Of a stretch of 64,000 nt of DNA, positions 30,141 to 41,782 are shown piece by piece; the stretch's first letter is position 1, and each line of letters starts with the position of its first letter. The translations under genes were made by a program, and so were the position numbers. Location of the stretch: NCBI GenBank assembly GCA_902702965.1, contig CACRXP010000312.1, positions 470,931 through 534,930 on the forward strand, written 5' to 3'. This stretch comes from Spirometra erinaceieuropaei. Taxonomy: Eukaryota > Platyhelminthes > Cestoda > Diphyllobothriidea > Diphyllobothriidae. The notes beneath the pieces are model-generated. The model saw only the letters and a program-made list of their open reading frames with translations, ran no database searches and was not told where the DNA came from.

Positions 30141-30972
30141 AACTGACGCAGAAATGTACGCGCTTCAAGACAATCTCAACCGTCTGAAGAGTTGGTCAGC
30201 TCGTCGGCTCCTTAATTTTAATGTGGACAAATGTGTGGTCCTGAGACTCCGCACCAAAAAGACCTGTAAGGAGCACGATTCCTTTTAATACGTCCTTGGT
30301 GGTCAGCCCCTTTCAAATGTTGTGGAACAGCAAGACCTCGGCGTCTTAATGAACTCCTCGCTGAAACCATCATCACAGTGTCAAAGGGCAGCCAAAAGTG
30401 CGATAAGGATGTTATTTGCGCTGAGGCGAGGATTTGTGCAGATCGATAAAACCTATGGGGCATTCGTCCGGTCTCACTTAGGGTATGCAGTCTAGGCCTG
30501 GCGACCGTGGTTGAAGAAAGATTATCAACGACTGGAAAGGGTACAGGCGATGGCTACGAAAATGGTCAAGAATCTTCATCATCTGCCTTACGAAACCAGG
30601 CTGACCGAACTAAATCTGTTTCCTCTAAATTACAGGCAACTGCGCGGCGACCTCATTCAAACCTACAGGATTGTCAGAGCTCGTGAGTGTGCCCTAGACT
30701 TTGATGAATTCTTCGAATTGGCCGGGACTGACCGTCTGCGTGGTCATCCCTTCAAACTGCAGAGGAAGCTGGCCCATTCGGACGTCCGACGGAACGCCTT
30801 CTCTCACAGGGTCATTGGGGCATGGAACGGACTCCCTGATGCAGTGGTTCTTTCCGGAAGTATCGATTTATTCAAGTGTAGACTAGATGCTCATTTGCTG
30901 AGAAACTACTATACATACAATAACGATTGTTTTAGCGGCGGCAGTTTGCGCCTGGCTCACACTTACAGCTAA
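30141..30972 (+). pseudogene. LINE reverse transcriptase (last part) and C-terminal domain
   Basis: The host LINE resumes with RTDAEMYALQDNLNRLKSW and FNVDKCVVLRLRTKKTCK, then a stop, DLGVLMNSSLKPSSQCQRAA and the long open stretch 30511-30972. That stretch reads HHLPYETRLTELNLFPLNYR, then QLRGDLIQTYRIVR and HRVIGAWNGLPDAVVLSGS, ending HLLRNYY. It is the best preserved part of the element. The stop at 30972 is followed by a 3' UTR of about 120 bp. Confidence 0.8.
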
Positions 30973-31095
30973 TTTTTTAACTGTCCGCATTTGCTGATGT
31001 AATTAATGACTTTATTTCTGTTTATAGATATGAATAGGGGGCTCAAGGGCGAAAGCCTCATTCCCTTAATAAACTGCCCTAAACTGAATAGATAA

Positions 31096-31478
31096 AAAAC
31101 CCCAGTACTTTATCTAGTATCACTGTCTGCTAATTCAAACAAGCACTATCCCAAATGGTTGAAAAAATCTAAATGGCAGTTATTTTCATGGGAAGTTTCT
31201 TTGTCGGAAAGTATGAGGCGGATCCACATTTCTAACAGTTCCCCCTTTCATTCTACCTTACCCTTTCCCAAATGTAAAAAACTGACTAATCCGCGTTTCT
31301 GCGGGTGCTATTTGAACGTATGAGAACTAATTAAGTTAGTTTTTGCGCAGTCGCAACCTATGAATGGATTATAACATAAATACTCATGGGTCGGCGCATG
31401 GACTTGAGGTAGAAATAATAATAAGTATATTATGTCGCCAGAATACATGTCCATCTATTAGGTTTGTTCTGGTAGTCC
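31096..31478. other. Unassigned sequence
   Basis: Nothing recognisable lies between the LINE 3' end and the microsatellite. Confidence 0.3.
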
Positions 31479-31693
31479 CTTCTTCTTCTTCTTCTTCTTC
31501 TTCTTCTTCTTCTTCTTCTTCTTCTTCTTCTTCTTCTTCTTCTTCTTCTTCTTCTTCTTCTTCTTCTTCTTCTTCTTCTTCTTCTTCTTCTTCTTCTTCT
31601 TCTTCTTCTTCTTCTTCTTCTTCTTCTTCTTCTTCTTCTCCTTCTTCTTCTTCTTCTTCTTCTTCTTCTTCTTCTTCTTCTTCTCCTTCTTCT
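31479..31693 (+). repeat. (TTC)n microsatellite, about 215 bp
   Basis: About 70 TTC units are interrupted only twice by CTCCTT-type changes near 31638 and 31684. One strand is pure pyrimidine and the other (GAA)n purine, so the tract can form triplex DNA. The poly-Ser and poly-Arg reading frames across it are artefacts. Confidence 0.95.
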
Positions 31694-32064
31694 GGTGTTA
31701 AGTGGTTCTAATGCGTGTCGCAAAGAATTTATAAAAAGGAACAGTTTTTGTATTGAGGTTGAGCCACCTTCGAATTGACTGCTAGTTGACGAATGTCCAG
31801 TTTTTAATGACACTGTAATTTACGATATTATTTAAAAACTTGAGCAACCTAAACCAAACGGATACCTGACCGTCAGAACAATACGGAAGACGAAAATCAA
31901 CAACTAACACCATCAAATTGGAAAATATTTTTAGATTGTGCAAAAGCCTGCAGTTCCTTGTTGGAAGGGAGGAAGGTTACAAGGTTACAATCCCCACGAT
32001 GAACTCGGGCGCGTATCCCTTTTTCAGGAAAGTAAATGTAATCTTATCGAGGGTGAACCCTCTT
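31694..32064. other. Unassigned sequence between microsatellites
   Basis: No exon, repeat family or motif was recognised. Confidence 0.3.
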
Positions 32065-32190
32065 CCTTCTTCTTCTTCTTCTTCTTCTTCTTCTTCTTCT
32101 TCTTCCTTGTCTTCTTCTATTATTTACCACCACCATCATCATCACCACCACCACCACCACCGCCGCCGCCGCTGCCGCCGCCGCCATCTT
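32065..32190 (+). repeat. Composite trinucleotide microsatellite (TTC)n-(CAC/CAT)n-(CCG)n
   Basis: Three different trinucleotide tracts follow one another: TTC from 32065 to 32106, CAC/CAT from about 32127 to 32160, and CCG from about 32160 to 32187. Translations (poly-Phe, poly-His, poly-Pro) are artefacts. Confidence 0.9.
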
Positions 32191-33919
32191 GTATTCCTGT
32201 CCATTCTATTCCATGCCTTTTCTCCTCGACTTCTGATTTTGGTACGTCACCAAGTGACGTAGTACTTAACATCGTTTCGCTCACCCATCGGGCTGGTTGC
32301 CATAAGCATCCCTTGATGAATGCATCGCACCACCTGACTTCAACGCTTGAGAAGATAGCAAGCGTCGAACTCTCAAAAACCTTGGTCCGATGCAAAACTA
32401 TTCTTACTAGTCAGCTCCTCCATTGGCCAAAGATACATGTTCGTTAATTTGCAATCATTAATCTGACCCACTTTTGTCAGGTTCAGTAATAAACCTGGTC
32501 CATTTGTGTCGCAATTCGTTCTGTGCGCTCCGGTTGCCTTTTCATAGGGACGTTTTGCTTAATAGTAATACTACTAGTAGTAATAATTGTCATCAAGTTC
32601 CATGGACAGTCAGACACATTAAGCAAGGGGTAATCTACTGACGATCATCATTACAATCCTGAAAGCATGAATAGGTGTGTCAGTGAGACGAACGATGTGT
32701 GAAAAGTTGGCACGAGGAATGGGCATGAAGCTCCTTAACTGGAAGTTCGAATTCAGTTGAACCACTTGATCTCAAAATAATTGGAAACAATGTGGCATGC
32801 GCACAAGTCATATGGGCTTTCAAAGGAAAATAGGTAAAGGTTAAGTATATGCGCGGGGTAAAGACAAAACGGTGAGAACAGCCCACAATATCTTTAAAAG
32901 TCGGTGTTTTTCGGTAGAGTCTTCTGTCGACCCTTCGTTGGCAGGGTGATATTCGCTGGCATGCACACTGGTAATGTGGACTTTCAAAGGAAAACCGTCC
33001 TTCCGGCGACGAGGAAAAACATGAACGTATCTGAACTACTTTGTCATTGATTGCGCACTTGTTTCATTGTTGAACATATGCACCAGCCATGGCGGAGGCT
33101 ATTTTAAATTTCCCGCGAATTGATAATTCCGATAGTTCGACTGTCGAGTTAGACTATGTACACTGTGTGCTCCCCTGCAAGGTGAGAGCAGGGACGGTGA
33201 CTTGCGCGTGAATTAGCTTATAGAGATAATAGACTTGCGCTGAATCTGCCGCTCTCTCCTCCTCCCCCACTTGGACCCGGTGTCAAGACGGAGTCAATTA
33301 GACCGGAATTGGGGGAGTGCGCAGGTGGAGGCCACTGTCGAGTCCGCACATTGGCGTTCTACTCCACACCCCCTGGTCGACACAGCAAATAACGAAAAAC
33401 AACAATGAAGGGGTGGCAGTGGTTCCAGTATGCGCGAAGGCTGCCAACAACCGGGTCTGCTACCGCACCCCGAAATGTTGGTATTTGTTATCGTGCGCAA
33501 TCCGATAACGTCTGTCAGGATCCGATTTGGTACCCGTGTTGGTCCAGTGCATTTACCATGTGGCCCGTTTGAGGGACATAATGGATGAATCCGCAGATCA
33601 GGAAACGAACAGAAGAGTCGGCTACGAAGTAATTCATGAGCTAACTATAAGAATAAACGTCAACTGGGTAGGAATTCCCAGATGAAAGTGCTAGACATGC
33701 TAGAACAGACTTCTTCGAAATTCTGGCGGTACTCTGAAGCTAATGAAGCTTAAATGAACTATGTAGTAAGCAACTGAAAACCCTATAATCAGCAAAAATT
33801 TATCAAGAAAGTCACCATAATTTAACTTTTACCATGGGTAAACAGTCTTTTTTAGAATTCGTTAACGCTCTTGAGTAAAAACCTGAACAAAACGTAATTA
33901 TCTGTAGCAGTGAGCTGAG
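32191..33919. other. Unassigned sequence with one dispersed repeat
   Basis: No supported exon was found. 33220-33310 (GACTTGCGC, then CTCTCTCCTCCTCCCCCAC) recurs at 35870-35960, showing a dispersed repeat. The neighbourhood at 33230-33470 is GC-richer than average, but I see no CCAAT box or start codon with splice donor. Confidence 0.35.
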
Positions 33920-34366
33920 GAAATTTGGGCCAAATCGCAGTTGGTAGCCAGGCCCCGTATTACAGGTGGCTGGGGGAGGGGCTTTTTACTGGGGCTATTT
34001 TGTAGGGCTCCATAAGCACATCTGACACATTTGGCTTTCGTTTTACGTTTGAGGTTAGGATTAGGGTACCGGGTAATGGCTTCCGATTTTCGGGTTAGGG
34101 TTATACCATTAGGCTTAGGTGTTCGGGTTACGGTTGGGATTTGAGTGTACAAATAGGTTTCAATATTACGGTTAGGTTTCGCAGTTGCGGCTACGTCTAA
34201 CGGTTCCGGTTACGTTTACGATTTCGGTTAGGGTTAAGGTTGCCGTTAGGGTTAACGGTTAATGTTTAAGGTTGAGGTTAGGGTTAGGATTAAGGTAAGG
34301 ATTAAGGCCAAGGTCGCCGTCCGCTTCCCCATTCCTGACTGCCAACTGCAATTTCGCCGAAATTTG
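33920..34366. mobile_element. TIR element T1 with telomere-like core
   Basis: Imperfect terminal inverted repeats of about 33 bp lie at 33920-33952 and 34334-34366 (CCTGACTGCCAACTGCAATT against the complement of the left end). Between them, 34048-34310 is a decayed array of TTAGGG-like units (GGTTAGGGTTA, GGTTAGGATTAAGG and many variants). There is no coding capacity. See also 49588-49959, 56890-57250 and 58701-58843. Confidence 0.6.
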
Positions 34367-37300
34367 TTTCTTGTTCATACATTGTGGAAAGTACCAATTT
34401 ATATAGATCTCTAAAGGAACTTTGAGAAAAAGACCGTCCATTTTGTGTTCTGTTCCCAGCTGAGACTCACACATATGCCCGGAAATACGAGCAGTTATGT
34501 TTCAACGATAAGATTGCCCCAGGTCGATCGCGGCAGGGATTTAACACAGTGGCTAACCTGCAAACTATTAATAAATTAACCAGGGTCGTTATAGTGGTCA
34601 CGTGAATTAAAAGTCAGTTAGGATCGAATTTCACTTTTATGAACTAAGTTACTCTGTGGGGCGGTAGCGATCAAACCACAGGGTGTTTCGGCGGTTCGGC
34701 GTTTTCGCTCACAGCCATGTGACGGGTGGTTTAGTCAGCACTTAATTCAGTTGCTGCTATCACAGTTTACGGAGGTTGGAGATTGGAGGTGAGCAGAGGC
34801 GCAGGAACCAACCGGACGGGTAAATACATGCGAGACTTCGCTGGACGCCGGCGGTAAGAACGTTAGGCGCTCCGAAGACTTAGGGAGAGCCTCAGCGTTA
34901 ATAGGGCTAGAGTAGAGGGGGACTTGCACAGATTAAGCCACCCTCTCGCATCAGGCCCATTAGGTTTCATTGGAAGAGCAGGCATAGGCGACTAACGTTA
35001 GGCGTGACTGGGGTGTGGTGAAGAGGTCGAAGTCACTTGTATGCGTACCTCACACGTGTTCGCTTTTAAATCAACCTATCATATCGACAACATGCCGGAA
35101 AGCCTTGATACGCTGGATTGTAATGGTAGAGGCCCCATGATTGGAGCTCTCATGGCAACAGGCGACTGGAGTATCGAGAGCAGTTTGCGTTTTAACGAAG
35201 GGTTGTTCTTGCCCCCAATAACCAGATTGTATGCGCTATTTGTGCAACAGTCCGCGTTCATCTACACTCCAAAAATCCAAGTAATGTCCGGATGAGAGCA
35301 GCTTGTTTGCATAATTAGCGTTCACACGGACGAGCTTCAAGCCCCACGGATCTGCACGTGGAAACTTTGAAATCTGGTGGCCTGCGAACTTCCTGCGCCA
35401 ATTATGGTGGAAGATACACAGGAACTTTCCCACAAGTAGCAAGCGCTTCCCAGGTGTGTCAACTCCTAGTGCCCTTTTGTCATCCAGGTCGTTCTAGTCA
35501 AAAACATTTGCGTCCAGCCAATGGCGTTCTTGCGATGACTAGCGGAAATACATGCATAAATTGGCTATTTTTGATGGGCACACAACGGAAAGACGGCAGC
35601 GGGAAAAGCGATTGCAGTATATTGGGATGGGGCGACCTAGTACATAGTATAAATGCATGTGATCATCCTACAGGATTGCCAAGTTCTGCCAGCTTGTCTT
35701 ATGCATACAGAACGTGAAGGGAGGGGAGGGGGGGAGACAGGTGGAACATAAAGAATTCCTGAGACGGGAAGTGGTCCCAACGCTACAGTTTCAAGAACCA
35801 TCAACCAGACAGTTCGAACGCCGATTTCGACGATGTCCGCCGTGTGCTGCACAGTAGGTTTGGAGGAGGAATGACGACTTGCGCAGCGGCTACCGCACTC
35901 TCTCCTCCTCCCCCACATGAATCCAGTGTAAGGACGTAGTCAAAGAGATCGGATGGTTTTATCATGATGTTCCCTCTACAGTGTGTCACAAAGAAATAAT
36001 GCGTGGTTTTTATCTAATATGACTTGCCGAAAAAGCTCTAGCTGTGTTCGCCATGTAATTTTTCTTTTGACATGGTTCGTTGATTACGAGCATTCCAAGT
36101 TAATTTCCTGTTGTTTGAATGCCATGCTCCACCGCTTACGAGGTCTCTTAACCGAAGTCTGAATGAAAAACGAAATGTTACAGTTTACATTTGCAATCAG
36201 AATGGATTGCCGAAAATCGTCTATGTCTTCTAGTCGTTTATGGTCTGCAGACATTCTCTTGCCAAAGACCCAAACTAGGGCAAATCCCGTTGTATTTAGA
36301 CAAGCGAGTCTTCAAACGATACGCTGTGGTGGTTTGACGTTTCTGGAGCAAAGAAATGTTGTCAGATAGCATTTTGTTTCGAGGACAGCGTCCCCGAAAT
36401 AGGTGTGGAAATAGCGGAGGAAAAAAATCCCTCTCCTTTGCACTGGTGCTTCTAAGAGTATCTTCGGAGATTATCGTCGGTTCAGTTCCCTTGAAACAGC
36501 CCCCATGAAAAGCCTACTAACTGCTTCTGATTTATATGCCCTGCATTGCTGAACTTGGAAAGCTCAATAGGGATGCTTTATTTTCTAGAAATGGTTTTCT
36601 GTCGTTTTAATTACCATGTACAGTCAGTGAAAATTATTACGTCGCCAAAATACGGTGGTACTCAGATCAACCATGTACAGATTAGCGTCTAATTTTTATA
36701 AACTCTAATAACAGAAGAAGTACATTATTAAAGTTGTAAGAGTGCTAGTTTGGACTGTCCACAGTGATGTTTCTAAACTAAAATCTGCGCAATTTTAATG
36801 CCTGATTTAACCTACCGGTTAAGGCTATTTGGGCTTGTCTTCTGTTTATGCAACCTAGAAATCTACAATCGACGAAACACAATACTATGTCCACTGAAAT
36901 GCTCTTTGGCAGAAATGTTTCCTGTTTAACACAACCGGTAGTTAGGAGGATGAAAAGACAGTATTCGCAAAGGCTGGTACGTTGTCTAGGTTTTTGTCTG
37001 AACTCGGAATTAACGAGTTTCTTAGGACAGCGGGTAAACGGAAGAATATTTTTGACCATACGACTCATAGTCTGTCATCTGCGCAGATGCCTCTCAGAGC
37101 ACACACACACACACTAAAACAAACACCAGATAACCAGACGCTGCCGGCTATTCCCTCCGCAAAGCCACTGTATCGACCAAGAGGCAAAAAAGACGCATGG
37201 GCGCGGTCGGCGTTCAGAGAAAAGCCAACCCCAGACTGCGCTATTTCTCACGAGGGGAGACGAGCGTTGTTGTGGGTAACATACACATCATGAGGATTGT

Positions 37301-38959
37301 AGACGCTCACGAGGGCAAAATGGTTTCTGTCCATAAGCAAAAAAGTTTCATGTTGCAGAATTGTACAAAAATAAATAGTTTACACGGACATACGTGTGAT
37401 TTGCTTTCTTGCTATATATCAAGAATTTAATAATTTATTATTTGACGAGGGCTGTTTTGTGATGAGTCATCCTAGAAGATAGGAAATTAATTGTGAATAT
37501 GGCCCTGAAACGTCTGGCCGATTGAAACAGACAATGCCCTGTATGTATCTGCAGAATTTTCGAAAAATTGTGCCTCTAACCGGCGCCTTCTCCGAGTTCA
37601 TAAAGAGTATTTCGAGAGAGACAAAAGGATTTAAGCTGTGCTTGTTGCGACTTCGCTTTACTTTGTGAAAGTAGTCGAAATTTGAAGGAACATCGAAACT
37701 GAATGAACGTGCAGTCAAAACTCAAAATGGCCGAATTGAGAATTGTTTGAATATCTGAAACGGTTCTGAATGATATGTGCTTACTGTCGATATATTTGAC
37801 GTATAACCGAAATATTTCCAAGCTAACAATACTCACTAAAATCTCCCCATACGCCGTTGGGAACCACTGTAAAATACACTCCATGAAGGTTGCATTTAAC
37901 GTTGAAAATTCAAAGACACGGAAGTGTGCTTTGCAGCTAAGCTTCTCAACGGTTCTGTTTTTTGGATATTACGATTAAACAAGTTCGCTAGTGGTCGAAA
38001 AGTGCAGACGTTTTATGGCAGGAGGCCAGGAATTCGAAGGGTTACAGTGGTTGGAGAGGCTATTAGGTAGACACGACGGAAGACAATGCTAGCTATGGTT
38101 AGGCATATGGAAAGCCAATGTATGTGTGTGGGCGAAACTCATGTTTTCCTTTGACAGTCGCTCCGGATGCATTCATACGGGCACTTTGTGGAACGGTATG
38201 GCGCACGGTAGAGTAATTATTCGGAGGGCTTGCACGTACCCACCTCACGTCACGAGCCTCCAAAGGATTTCTACCGCTTTGGCCCATATTTAGATCGGAA
38301 AACAATCGTTGTCAATTTCCATGCACATCCACCTTCGATGTGCGTTTCGTCAGATGCTCACGCATGAGATCCTCAGGATATCCATTCCAAAATCTCTGTT
38401 GTCTCTTATTTTTCTAAAGCAGGTTTGCCAGGTTAATTTGCTTTTGGTACGTCCAGGGGGAAGGCCCCTATGACTGCATGCTACTTGTGATTCAGCAACA
38501 GACAATCACCCAAGACAAACGCTCCACTGCCTGAGGACTTAGATTAGTCATTCACCTTCATGACTGCAGTTATTAATAAACGTCCGCACCGAAGACGGAG
38601 CGCAATATGAAAGGAATGGTCAAGGCTTAATACATTTTGAATTTTCTTTGCGGCACATGCAACTTATCTCTTGGCTTTACGGCGACCGTGTACTGCTTTA
38701 TAACAAACAACCTGTTGAGTATTGACTTACATATCCCATTCTTAACAAGACTACCAGCCAAAAGAACATGCATGCGTTTCCCTGATTTCGCATCGCCACA
38801 CGGCGCAGTTGAGAGGGGTTCGACTTATTCGCCAGTCCCACGGCGTTGTTCATGCATCCAAGTGTAAAAATTTAATTCCATTCTTTTTAAGTTCCTCAGA
38901 GAGCACTGTGTGATTTGAAAAAAACGTCTTCAGTAAAAATCTCTGGCTTGATCAGAAGG
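34367..38959. other. Long stretch without recognised genes
   Basis: I searched both strands for exons with splice sites and for LINE, Penelope and TIR motifs. Only the dispersed repeat at 35870-35960 (shared with 33220-33310) and an (AC)n tract at 37101-37113 were found. Open frames up to about 100 codons (for example 35358-35717 and 36982-37293) have no recognisable motif. It could be intronic or intergenic. Confidence 0.4.
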
Positions 38960-39700
38960 TTGATGCCGATGTTTCATTTGACCCAGCTGTTAAAAACTCA
39001 GCGACTTCGGTGGGGTTCGGACTCACGACAAAAAGAACAAGGCTTGTGTACAATTAACGCTCTAGTCATATGATCTATGGGGCCCCACCGGCGGCCGTGA
39101 GTTTAACCAGAGTCGGATTACATGACTTATTCCATTCTGCTAAAAACACCAATTCATTAAGTGCGTCTGGTGGTCTTCTGATAGATTCTTAGGATACATA
39201 GATTCTTAGATACTTGGGAAATCCTGCTTTGGCAGTTAGTTTACTGGAGAAGAACTGGTGACTTGCATATGCAGGAGAGATCTGGGAGAGCAAGTTGACC
39301 CACGCATGATTAAACTCACGCCCCCCCGCAGTTGGGGCTTTGGCGGTCATGAGTTCGGGTTTAATCAAGGCCAACGGGTATTTTGCAGCTGGGTCAAGAG
39401 GACTTACTCAGAATATGATCCTGGTAGTCATCTGATTGGCTTTAGATGGACTACTTAGGAAATCCCGCTCGGGCAGTCAGCTTAATGTATCAGATTTGGT
39501 AAATTCACGACGTTGCAGTGGGTTCCGCGAGTAACGTGATCCGATTGTGATTAAACTCACGTCTTCCGGAAGGCTCCCGTAGTTCAGATAATTGGAGCGT
39601 TGACTGCATTAGAGCCTTACCCTTGCTGTCGTGGGTCCGAATCCTACCCAGGCTAGCGAGTTTTTTACAACTGGGTCAAAAAATTATTTGAATTTACCAA
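38960..39700. repeat. SINE family B array: three tRNA-like units with an intervening repeat X
   Basis: The order is a minus copy (about 38975-39120), repeat X (39140-39260), a decayed plus copy (39295-39400), repeat X (39420-39510) and a plus copy (39535-39700). The best unit, at 39570-39650, has A-box-like CCGTAGTTCAGATAATTGGA and B-box-like GGGTCCGAATCCTACC. All units share a start like TTAAACTCACG...CCGG and an end TTTTTTACAACTGGGTCAA. X contains TAGGAAATCC(T/C)GCT(T/C)(T/G)GGCAGT. The same parts occur mirrored at 51530-52056. Confidence 0.65.
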
Positions 39701-40899
39701 CGACATCACTTACTAAATGTTTCATTTGATAAGCTTCAGCCTTGACGGAATAAAGGCTTGATGCTCAGATTATGCTAAGAGATTATCAGAACTAGTTCGA
39801 ATGCTGACTGATTTACGATCCTCGGAAGAATTGTCCGAGGAACAGTTCAAAAGGACAAGGCAGATTGAGGAGATACCTAAAATTTGTTAATCTAATTTCT
39901 CTGGCGAGTGAAGAAATAAAAATGCATGCGAAAGTGGGATCTATTAACGACGAAAAAAAATGTGTCAACATTTTGCTATGCTAAAGCGCATGGAATTAAA
40001 AAGCCAACCTTCGTCTGTTACTGTTCTCAAGTCCAACAAATACTTAAGAGACTAACTTCAAGAAAGTTTGGTTACATCATTTAATTTTGCTTCCGCAAAA
40101 CTAATCTCAATCTGGAAAATTTTGAGCGTCTTGCTTACAAATATCTACCTCCTTTTAATGACTCCACGACAGGCATGCACTGATTTCTACTAAAACCACA
40201 AAATTTATTCCTAAGTTACAATTAAAGCGTCCGCCCACTTAATTGGTAAGCCAAGAGCGGAGTAGAAAATTACGGGATAAATATTAATAAAGGCTGCGTT
40301 TGCCACCACTTACTATAGACAAAGGCTAAACCACGAGTGGGGAGAAAGAGCGACAGAGTCCATTGGAAACTGATATTTCCACCCGTAACTACGAAATTCT
40401 GACTGGATTACGGACAAACAAGTAGGAAGCCAAAGTAAGGCTCCACCTCCATTATTAATATCGCAAACTACATGACAAATTTTGTCGCTGTATAACTGCC
40501 TGCGACGCTAAGAATTGGATCTCCAAGGTAAAAGAGCCAAACGTGTTCTGACCGGAAGGTAAATAAACATATTGCCGCTTTCAGGCGGTGCTCTTGAACC
40601 TACTAACAAGGTTTTTGGTCCGACCTTTTGATGACCGACTGGCCCCGGTTAAAATCACGATTGCTGGCTGGCTTACGACAGCCAATAACCTGAAAGCGTC
40701 TTTGTCGGTCTCCCTGCCTTTGTAGGTATTATTTTCGGAAAAAACTCCACTGCGTAAATAAGAACTCTTGAGATCGATGACTGGCATCAGTCTTTCTTCA
40801 ACGACTCCGGGACGCATTTCAACTGACAGATGGTCAGCGGTTCACAAATCTAAAAATGCAGCACTCTGAAGTTATAAGGAAGTCCGTTTAGTTCTACCA
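39701..40899. other. Unassigned sequence
   Basis: No repeat or exon was recognised. The minus frame 40817-40581 is open for 78 codons, but no motif or splice context supports it. Confidence 0.3.
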
Positions 40900-41782
40900 T
40901 AGTGAGCAGCCGATCTCATGAAATGTTGACCGAAATTCTGAAATGCGTTGTCGACTAGGAAGGATTACTTAGGTGGGGTTATGAAATTAATTATCATAAG
41001 GCATAAAAGCTTTCGAATGCATTATATATCGACCTACTGTAGAAACCGTACTCGTTAAAGAACACCTGATTAAATAACATTCATATATAACCTTGATTTA
41101 ACGTATTCCCATAAATTAAAACATATTTTATAGAAAACACGCACCAATATACGCTTTCTTTCATTCTTTATGCCTTCACATTTTATACTAGGACGAAGGA
41201 TGTATTTAGGCTTTAAAAGCGTTCCTGAACTCTCGAATAAATTTGAACCTGATCAGCCTTTGCAGCAGTGTTTAGTGATTTCAGTCTACGGGGTGTATAC
41301 TTTCTGCGTAAGGGAAAATACATATATTCCCCATATTGCCATAAAGATTACGTAAAATTCTGCAATGAACACAAACTATGTTGTACATTTCATGCGAAGC
41401 ATTGATAAGCGCATAGAAGCGATGCTGAAATACTGCACGTTGCATGGTCTTAAAAATGTCATGATTAACAAATTCTCAAGGCAAAAATATACCCTTTTTT
41501 GAATGTAAAGTGTGAAAACGTGATTTTCTATCAGACAAATAAAGAAGGCATATTCTTTTGAAGTTTCTTTTATAAAATACATTAAAATTTACGAGACCAC
41601 CAAGAATCAATGTAAAAAAGATGTCATATAAGAGATCATTATCTACCGAGTGCGAATCCTGCAGAAGATCGAAAAGAAATGCATTCAAAAGCCAAAATCT
41701 TAACACAGTAAGTAATCCTTCCTAATTAAGAACGCATTTTAGTATGTCGGCCAAGATTTCATGAGATGGGTTTCTCACTGTA
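40900..41782. mobile_element. Palindromic TA-flanked TIR element, copy a
   Basis: The left end (TAGTGAGCAGCCGATCTCAT) and right end (GAGATGGGTTTCTCACTGTA) are inverted repeats, and the inner arms remain complementary for roughly 350 bp each side. The ends read TA(CA)GTGAG...CTCACTGTA. There is no transposase gene. Its arms are more diverged than those of copy d. Confidence 0.6.

Larger units (their letters stand above)
27690..31095 (+). mobile_element. CR1-like LINE (endonuclease, reverse transcriptase, 3' UTR), interrupted by a second LINE
   Basis: The plus-strand element starts at the endonuclease (RFLYTNSQSPVSKIDELKAI) and ends with a 3' UTR closing in AAACTGAA at about 31088. All domains can be followed with a few frameshifts. 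At 29728-30131 it is split by a minus-strand 3' LINE fragment flanked by a 9-bp direct repeat. Copies related to its 3' end lie at 15546-16342. ORF1 is missing, so it is 5'-truncated or its ORF1 is unrecognisable. Confidence 0.85.

Noticed and set aside
31364..31711. Poly-serine protein (plus) and, over 31430-31813, poly-arginine protein (minus)
   Set aside because: Both are translations of the (TTC/GAA)n microsatellite, without splice sites or conserved flanks.
31938..32447. 169-codon frame with poly-Phe and poly-Pro
   Set aside because: It is a translation of the composite trinucleotide microsatellite; the flanks show no homology that I recognise.
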